Of a stretch of DNA of 64,000 nt, positions 58,148 to 64,000 are shown piece by piece. The stretch spans positions 140,175,313-140,239,312 of the forward strand of contig OX578133.1 of the NCBI GenBank assembly GCA_951213105.1. Reading direction: 5' to 3'. The stretch comes from Amaurobius ferox. Taxonomy: Eukaryota > Arthropoda > Arachnida > Araneae > Amaurobiidae. Position numbers and translations under genes: made by a program. How positions within the stretch are numbered: position 1 is the first letter of the stretch; every line of letters begins with the position of its first letter. The notes beneath the pieces were generated by a model. It saw nothing but the letters and a program-made list of their open reading frames with translations, did no database searches and was not told the DNA's origin.

Positions 58148-59894
58148 TCTATATAAATAAAATTGAAAATATGTCTGTCTGTTTGTCCCATCATCACGGG
58201 AGAACGGCTGAACAGAATTTGATGAAATATTGTGGGTAGCCTTGAGCTTGTCCCACTTAAAATTTAGTCTCTGTTTCGAGTTTCTACTATCAGTGGTTCT
58301 CGAGATATTAGTGAAAAACGAAACTTTATTTTGTCTCATCATCACGGAAGAACGGCCAAACCGAATTTAATGAAATTTTGTAGGTAGCCTTGAAATAGAG
58401 CCCCTTAAATTTAGTTTAAGTTTCGAGTTTCTAAGATCAGGGGTTGTCGAGATAGTAATGAAAAGCGAAACTTTTTCCTAGGAGTTCTACTCTTAAACTC
58501 CCTAGTTTCTCCAAGCGAAAAGTTTGAAAACCGTTTGTTTAAAACGTGAAAATGAATTAAAATTTTATCTTTGAGTTTGGCTGCAGATTTTAGCGTTAAA
58601 TAGTCACTTTCTGAAATTATGAATTCTTTGAAAACATGAATTTAAATGGAAAATCTATCACCATGGTTTATTTTTCACACGCTTTTACTCAACGATGAAA
58701 CGTATTAAGAAATCAAAATAGTTAATTAATTTTTAGAATTTTATGAAGATATATCATGTTGTTCGGCAACGCAATTAAATTAAATGTGTTTGTTAATGTT
58801 TATTACTATTTTTTTCGATTTGAATAATACATAGATGGATATAAAAATATACTATCTTATAAATGGACGGTTTGATTTTTTCTTTTAATTATATTAATTG
58901 CGGACTGCGTACATCAATTCCAATTTTCCAATTTGAATAATAAATATATGTATATAAAATAAATTTCATTGGCATAGCATTTCGACTGGATAATATCAGT
59001 TACGGTCTTCAGGTTTAAACATTATTATTATTGATATTTTCGGGGACTGTTGATTCAAAGATTATTGATATTTTCGGGGATTATGGATTCAAAGATTATT
59101 GATATTTTCAAGTTATTATGTTATTGTTTTATTGCGGGACAAATTATTGAAACTCATATATTGTACGTTGTACGAGAAATCTTCTATAAATGCAAGGGTA
59201 TATCTTCTAATCTACGAGAATATAAGTAGTACAGTTATATTGGCATATATTTTGGCATATATTGGCATATATTGGAATCAAGTACGACCTTCTGGTGTGA
59301 AGTTTACGGGAATTATTGATATTTTCAATTTATTAAGTCATCTGTTTTATTTTGACAAAGATATTTGAGACTCATATTGTGCTGCGGGTAATCTTCTACT
59401 AATAATCGAACATATCTTCTAATCGACGACATTATAAGTAGTACGGCTATATCTTCTCATATAATTTTAGCACTTTCATTTTGACATATATTGGAATAAA
59501 TTACTGCCTTCAGATTTAAAGATTACGGGTTTATTGAAATTTTCAATTTATACATGTGATGTACTAATACAGGTTATATCTTCTAATATTCGCGTATATA
59601 AGTAGTACGGGTCCCATACAATTTTATTTTGCATATATTGATTCAATTCCATATATTTTGTAAATTTACTTACAAAAGGGGACAGGATGTTCTATTCTTC
59701 AGATCCGCCCTTGAAGATAATTTTGTATAGCGAGAACAGAGTTTCTTAAACTTCTTTTTAGGAGCATTAAATTAAATATTTTAACAGAATTTTTGGATTA
59801 AAAATGTCATTTAGTATACTATAGGAATTTGCACATGGTTGTGAATTTTAAGTTTATATTATATACTCCGTACGAAGAACGGGTATGCTGCTAG
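58148..59894 (+). mobile_element. Helitron, family A, complete (1747 bp)
   Basis: TC at 58148 after A 58147, only three bases after the preceding element's CTAG. The 3' end is hairpin CCGTACGAAGAACGG plus GTATGCTGCTAG at 59894. It contains the two-module 5' region and the AT-rich middle of the family. The GTCT run is short (58171-58186). No coding frame. Confidence 0.8.
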
Positions 59895-61417
59895 TCTATA
59901 TAAATAAAATTGAAAATCTGTCTGTCTATCTGTTTGTCCTATCATCACGGGAGAACGGCTGAATCGAATTTGATGAAATTTTGTGGGTTGTCTTGAAATA
60001 GCCCCAGTTAAAATTTAGTCCATGTTTTGAGTTTCTACGACTAGTGGTTCTCCAGATATTAGTGAAAAACGAAACTTTCGGTTGTCTCATCATCAAGGGA
60101 GAACGGCAGAACAGAATTTGATGAAATTTTGTGGGTTGTCTTAAAATAGCCACCTTAAATACTATCCAAGTTTCGAGTTTCTAAGACCAGGAGTTGTCGA
60201 GATATTAATGAAAAACGAAACTCTTTTTCTCCAAACGAAAAGGTTGAAAATCGTTTGTTTAAAACGTGAAAGTGAATTAAAATTTTATCTCTGAGTTTGG
60301 TGGAAGATTTTTGCGCTAATTAGTCAATTTCTGAAAAACATGAATTGTTTGAAACCATGAATGTTTGAAACATGAATTTAAATGGAAAATCTATCACCAT
60401 GGTTTATTTTTCACATACATTTTTATTCACATAAATCACATTTTTTTTTAGTTTTTCTTTTAATTATATTAATTGCGGACTGCGTACATCACTTTCATTT
60501 ATTTTGGCAAAGAGTTTACAAGCTTATATATTGTGTTTAGCTAATAAACTCATATATTGTGTTTAACCAATAAATTCATTTAGCCGATTGTTGAAACAGA
60601 AAAAAAGTGTAGAACGAGTATATCTTCTAATACAATTTTAGTGTTTTCATTTAGTATATACAAACGGGATCAGGATGTTTTATTCAGATCTGCGTATTCA
60701 GATCTACGAATTTGGCAGGATATCGCTAACTTGGCAACTTTTCTTAAACATTGACAAATTGACGGAAATGTCGCCAAATTTATAAAAACGACGCAAATCA
60801 ATGAAATTTTTTTTTGTTGTTAGACGAGAGTACTGAAATGATATTTCGTTAGCATTTGCCTGTCAGTCCAACCGTCCTACTTAGTAACACATTTAGCGAA
60901 TTTTTAAAATGTTACCAAATTGATAAAAATGTTTGTAAATCCATAAAAATATCTTGAAATTGATAAAATTGTGCTAAATAAATAAAATTAATTGTGTTTC
61001 GTTAGTGGATAGTATTGTGATGATGTTTCGTCAATTCGTCGCCAAGTGGGACTGAAGAACTGACAGTTTTAAATTTGGCAATTTTTTAAAATGTCGCCAA
61101 ACCTTCCAAAGACATAGCATTATTCAGACGCTATTTTCTCCACCAATTTATTTGAAGCAAATGATATCATGTCGGTTAACAACGGATTTAAATCTAATGT
61201 GTTTATGCGGCAGACGATATTTATTAAATCTCTTCCGATTTGAATAATGAAGATATATGTACATAAAATAAATTTCATTGCCATTGCATTTTTGACTGGA
61301 TATTATCAATTACGGTCTTCAGGTTTAAACATTATTATTATTGATATTTTCGGGGATTATTGATTCAGAGATTATTGATATTTTCAAGTTATTATGCCAT
61401 TATTTTATTGCGGCAAT
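59895..61417 (+). mobile_element. Helitron, family A, 5' part, head-to-tail with the previous copy
   Basis: Its TC (59895) directly abuts the CTAG (59894) of the previous copy. It continues through the 5' modules and the AT-rich middle, including degenerate GTCGCCAAA words (60750-61100), but has no 3' hairpin. It breaks at an inversion junction near 61417. Confidence 0.72.
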
Positions 61418-61570
61418 TTATTGGTGTTAGAAACTCGAAACATGGACTAAATTTTAAGTGGGGCTATTTCAAGGTTACCCACTAAATTTCATCAAATTCG
61501 GTTCAGCCGTTCTCCCGTGATGATGAGACAAACAGACAGACAGACAGATTTTCAATTTTATTTATATAGA
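61418..61570 (-). mobile_element. Family A Helitron 5' fragment, inverted
   Basis: On the minus strand it starts TCTATATAAATAAAATTG at 61570 and runs through the GTCT run and CATCACGGGAGAACGGCTG to 'ctcgaaac', then stops at the junction with the preceding plus-strand copy. It closes the cluster. Confidence 0.7.
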
Positions 61571-61589
61571 TTGTTTCAAAAATGAATCT

Positions 61590-61710
61590 ACCTATATCCC
61601 CAATTTGGTCTAATTTTGTGGGTGATTAAAATTTGTTTTCTGCGTTTCCTTGCGCCACTATTGTGTAGGAGAGGACATTGAAAAACTTGATTTTTCTTAT
61701 AACTTATTTT
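61590..61710 (-). repeat. Repeat flanking the Helitron cluster, right copy
   Basis: Inverted counterpart of 53550-53700. The pair brackets the whole 54060-61570 cluster. Confidence 0.6.
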
Positions 61711-61889
61711 TTACTTTATAGCTTTAATTATTTTTGCGTAATTTACGTTCAAACCTATGTAAGTATTATACATGGATCGACGCGTTAGGACCAGAAGAAC
61801 AACACTTCATCTGAAAACACTGAACCGTAAATCACAAAGAAATGCATTAAAAGGGGAAAAAAATAGTCATAACGTACGTAAAAGACGTA

Positions 61890-62310
61890 ACATAATGACG
61901 TGAAAATTTCATAGATGAAAATGTTCCGCGAGTTAAAAGAGTGTGCCGAGTTTCAGTTCTCTACGATCTCTGGAAGCCGCCGAAAACGAGTGCGTCAAAT
62001 ATGACACAAGTAAATGACGCAACGACGTAATGTAAGGATGTAAAAGTTTTATATAGATGATTTTTCTCCGCGAGTTGAAACTGTATTAGCTTTTAGTTTT
62101 TGCGTTTTAAATCAAGTTTTAGCTTTTTACGTTCTCTAAGAGCCTAGAACGAGTCCGTCAAAGATATCGTAGTAAATGACATAACAATGCACCGTAAAGT
62201 CATGAAAATTTAATAGACAAAAATATTCTGTGAGATGAAGAGTTCCGAGTTTCAGATCCTTACGCTCTCTAGAAGCCGAGAACGAGCCCACCAAAAATGT
62301 TGAACGAAGG
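61890..62310 (+). repeat. ~150 bp tandem repeat, three diverged units
   Basis: Units start near 61897, 62036 and 62196. Each contains a 'gaaaattt-atag' block, a 'ccgcgagtt'-like block, 'gttctcta-gag/agaagccgagaacgag' and 'aaatgac'. Spacing is 139 and 160 bp. It resembles no family elsewhere in the window. Confidence 0.65.
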
Positions 62311-62329
62311 GACAACGAGAGTTCATGTG

Positions 62330-63395
62330 AAGTTAATAAGAAGCGTATGAAAAAATGAAAAAGTGCTTCAAAATGAAAATATCCATTTCAAACACTAGAA
62401 AGGGGTTATAAATCTACTATCATACGGTAAAAATAAAATATATAAAACTTTCGAAGACTAGTATTTCTATTAAATTTCTTTCTGGTAAAATGTGTTGCAA
62501 AGTTCGATATAATATTTCACATCAGCAGAGTTGCCGAAACAAAAGCTGATAAACAATTATGTATATTTTAAGGAGATCCAAACTAGCGATTTTCAATTTT
62601 ATTTACGCAATCGCCAAAGATGTCGCTTACCTGAGCATTATCCGAAGGTGTCATAAACCATACCATATTACATGGTCAGAGTTAATAACGAAAGGATTGA
62701 CTTAAATAAAGTTCAACTATGACTTTTCAGATTGTCAAGAAACCTCAGTGGGCGAACTTTAAGCTCTCTGGTTTATAAAACCACAGGTATTAAGTGGTTC
62801 GAATCCTAGACATATTTATATCGTTTGTTTCTACATTATTTAAACTTTTTCTTTAGCTTAATATAAAAAATATCAATTTTTCCGAAAATTTTCTATCCTG
62901 GACTCCTTTAACAAGAAATAAACAAACACTATTCTTTAGTAGTTACCACAAACGGTTCTTGAGAAATTCAAAATGCTACATTTTCTCGGAGAGAGCAAGT
63001 TCTCTCGAAATAATCAATCGAATTATATGGTATAATTTTTTTTATGGCATATTTATTATGGTATACTTATTATAGATATGGTATGCATTATTAGTATTGA
63101 ATATACTTATTTAAATAGGCGATAGCAGAATTCCTATTAATTTTCAAACAAATATAAACATAAGAAAGCCCAATTTGTATTGTTGTTTTCCCACAATATA
63201 GAAATTTGTTAATCTGTAAGGAAAGTCATGTGGTGGATTTATCAGATGTTTTATATTATGTCTGAAAATAAAATGGTACCTAACTTTCAAAGAAATTAAA
63301 AAATCAGGAGGAACTCAAGTTATGAAATATTAAGAACCGCTGCACTATAATTACTGGTTCAGATTTCGTCTGAAGATTTCTCGTCCTCCAAAAAA
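62330..63395. other. Gene-free stretch
   Basis: A tRNA-like B box (GGTTCGAATCC) near 62798 lacks a supporting fold. 63215-63250 is a family D2 closing segment ('aaggaaagtcatgtgg'). Nothing else recognised. Confidence 0.45.
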
Positions 63396-63521
63396 TCAGT
63401 AATCATGATAGCGCCTCATACCAATAACAGTGAGAGCTTGATGCACTTCCAGGTCATTTATTTGTTCTGCTTTTGTAGTCAGTCGAATATCAATTAGTCT
63501 GGTAATGAATGCAATGTCCAT
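63396..63521 (-). CDS. Doubtful 41-codon frame
   Basis: The minus-strand ATG at 63521 opens a frame ending TGA at 63396-63398, with residues such as FITRLIDIRLTTKAEQ and LEVHQALTVIGMRRYH. The composition is more protein-like than other short frames here and the flanking GC is slightly raised. It could be a remnant of an exon or transposon protein. I do not recognise it, and chance is a fair explanation. Confidence 0.18.
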   Translation of the reverse strand: MDIAFITRLIDIRLTTKAEQINDLEVHQALTVIGMRRYHDY

Positions 63522-64000
63522 TACTGAAGGAACGGCTTGGGATCATCAAATCATGCATCTCACACCCAGACACTAACGAACTTATGTGGAGCTAGTTCTC
63601 AGTATTCCAGATACGTAAAAATAAAGAAGGGGGCCTTGAAAATACCGCGAAACCGGATGTCACGATGGACAGACAGAGCTGTAAAATGTTTTTTCCAATG
63701 GTGGTTTAACTGACTTCGCTGGGGACTATATATAAAATATTTGTTGAAGGAGCATCTTTGAAATATTGAAAGTTACAGTAAATGTTTCTATGGGATTTCT
63801 AAAATCTATTTTAGAATGTAAGTCGTTTTATGCAAGAATCTTCTATCTGTACTAACTTTTCCCTTGTTCAATAAAGGGTTTAGCATGGTTTAAAGTGGCG
63901 TATCCAAAATCCAAAACTGAGCTATCTCAAGTGACCAACACTCCCTCGCAAAATGTTAATTACAAAAAAAAAAAAAGTATGCAATTTAAAAGTTGTCAAA
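63522..64000. other. Gene-free right edge
   Basis: No feature beyond an A run near 63965. Confidence 0.45.

Noticed and set aside
62750..62815. tRNA gene with B box GGTTCGAATCC
   Set aside because: The acceptor stem does not pair and the A box is poor; probably chance or an old pseudogene.

Overview
The window is AT-rich, intergenic, repeat-dominated eukaryotic DNA. It is most likely from an arthropod, perhaps a chelicerate such as a spider, but nothing in it fixes the species. I see no bacterial gene, no CRISPR array, no rRNA and no convincing complete host protein gene. Nearly every sizeable open frame is a shadow of a microsatellite or transposon. Host coding is limited to one GC-raised candidate 3' exon (16489-16780, minus) and a very doubtful 41-codon frame near 63.4-63.5 kb.

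Layout. 1-2651: a canonical Helitron (family A) on the minus strand with its 5' TC end at 2651. 3.1-11.3 kb: nested copies of two families with a terminal stem-loop plus a GTCT or CA/GT microsatellite, an architecture like Drosophila DINE-1/Helentron elements (called C and D here); two C copies form a ~1.3 kb-arm palindrome. 11.4-12.7 kb: a local duplication, one copy of which holds a TA-target MITE, then a tRNA-derived repeat. 13-15 kb: an inverted D pair and a degenerate array. 16.5 kb: candidate exon. 20.0-20.9 kb: a family A Helitron complete at both ends. 21.1-21.9 kb: a deleted Tc1/mariner-superfamily element with a transposase remnant. 25.4-25.95 kb: a second copy of the TA MITE. 29.0-29.9 kb: a fold-back, Mutator-like element built of short repeats. 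30.3-32.2 kb: a C element and a dimeric tRNA-like repeat. 32.6-36.1 kb: two family B Helitrons joined head to tail, the second holding a SINE. 38.5-41.2 kb: a Penelope-like retroelement with the unusual order GIY-YIG endonuclease, then reverse transcriptase (Naiad/Chlamys type). 41.9-43.6 kb: a nearly perfect 843/841 bp tandem duplication. 44.2 kb: a full-length SINE. 46.7-53.5 kb: more C elements and two tail-only SINE insertions. 54.06-61.57 kb: a tandem and nested family A Helitron cluster whose first 2.66 kb is a near-identical inverted copy of the left edge. 61.9-62.3 kb: a ~150 bp tandem repeat.

The most notable items are the permuted Penelope-like element, the exact CTAG|TC head-to-tail Helitron junctions, the recurrence of a GTCT array just inside the terminus of three distinct families, and a SINE family that leaves 44-65 bp tail fragments with target-site duplications. 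The mobile parts do not form a pathway; their link is nesting, which gives a relative order of insertion. All family assignments come from reading motifs by eye; no database search was run.
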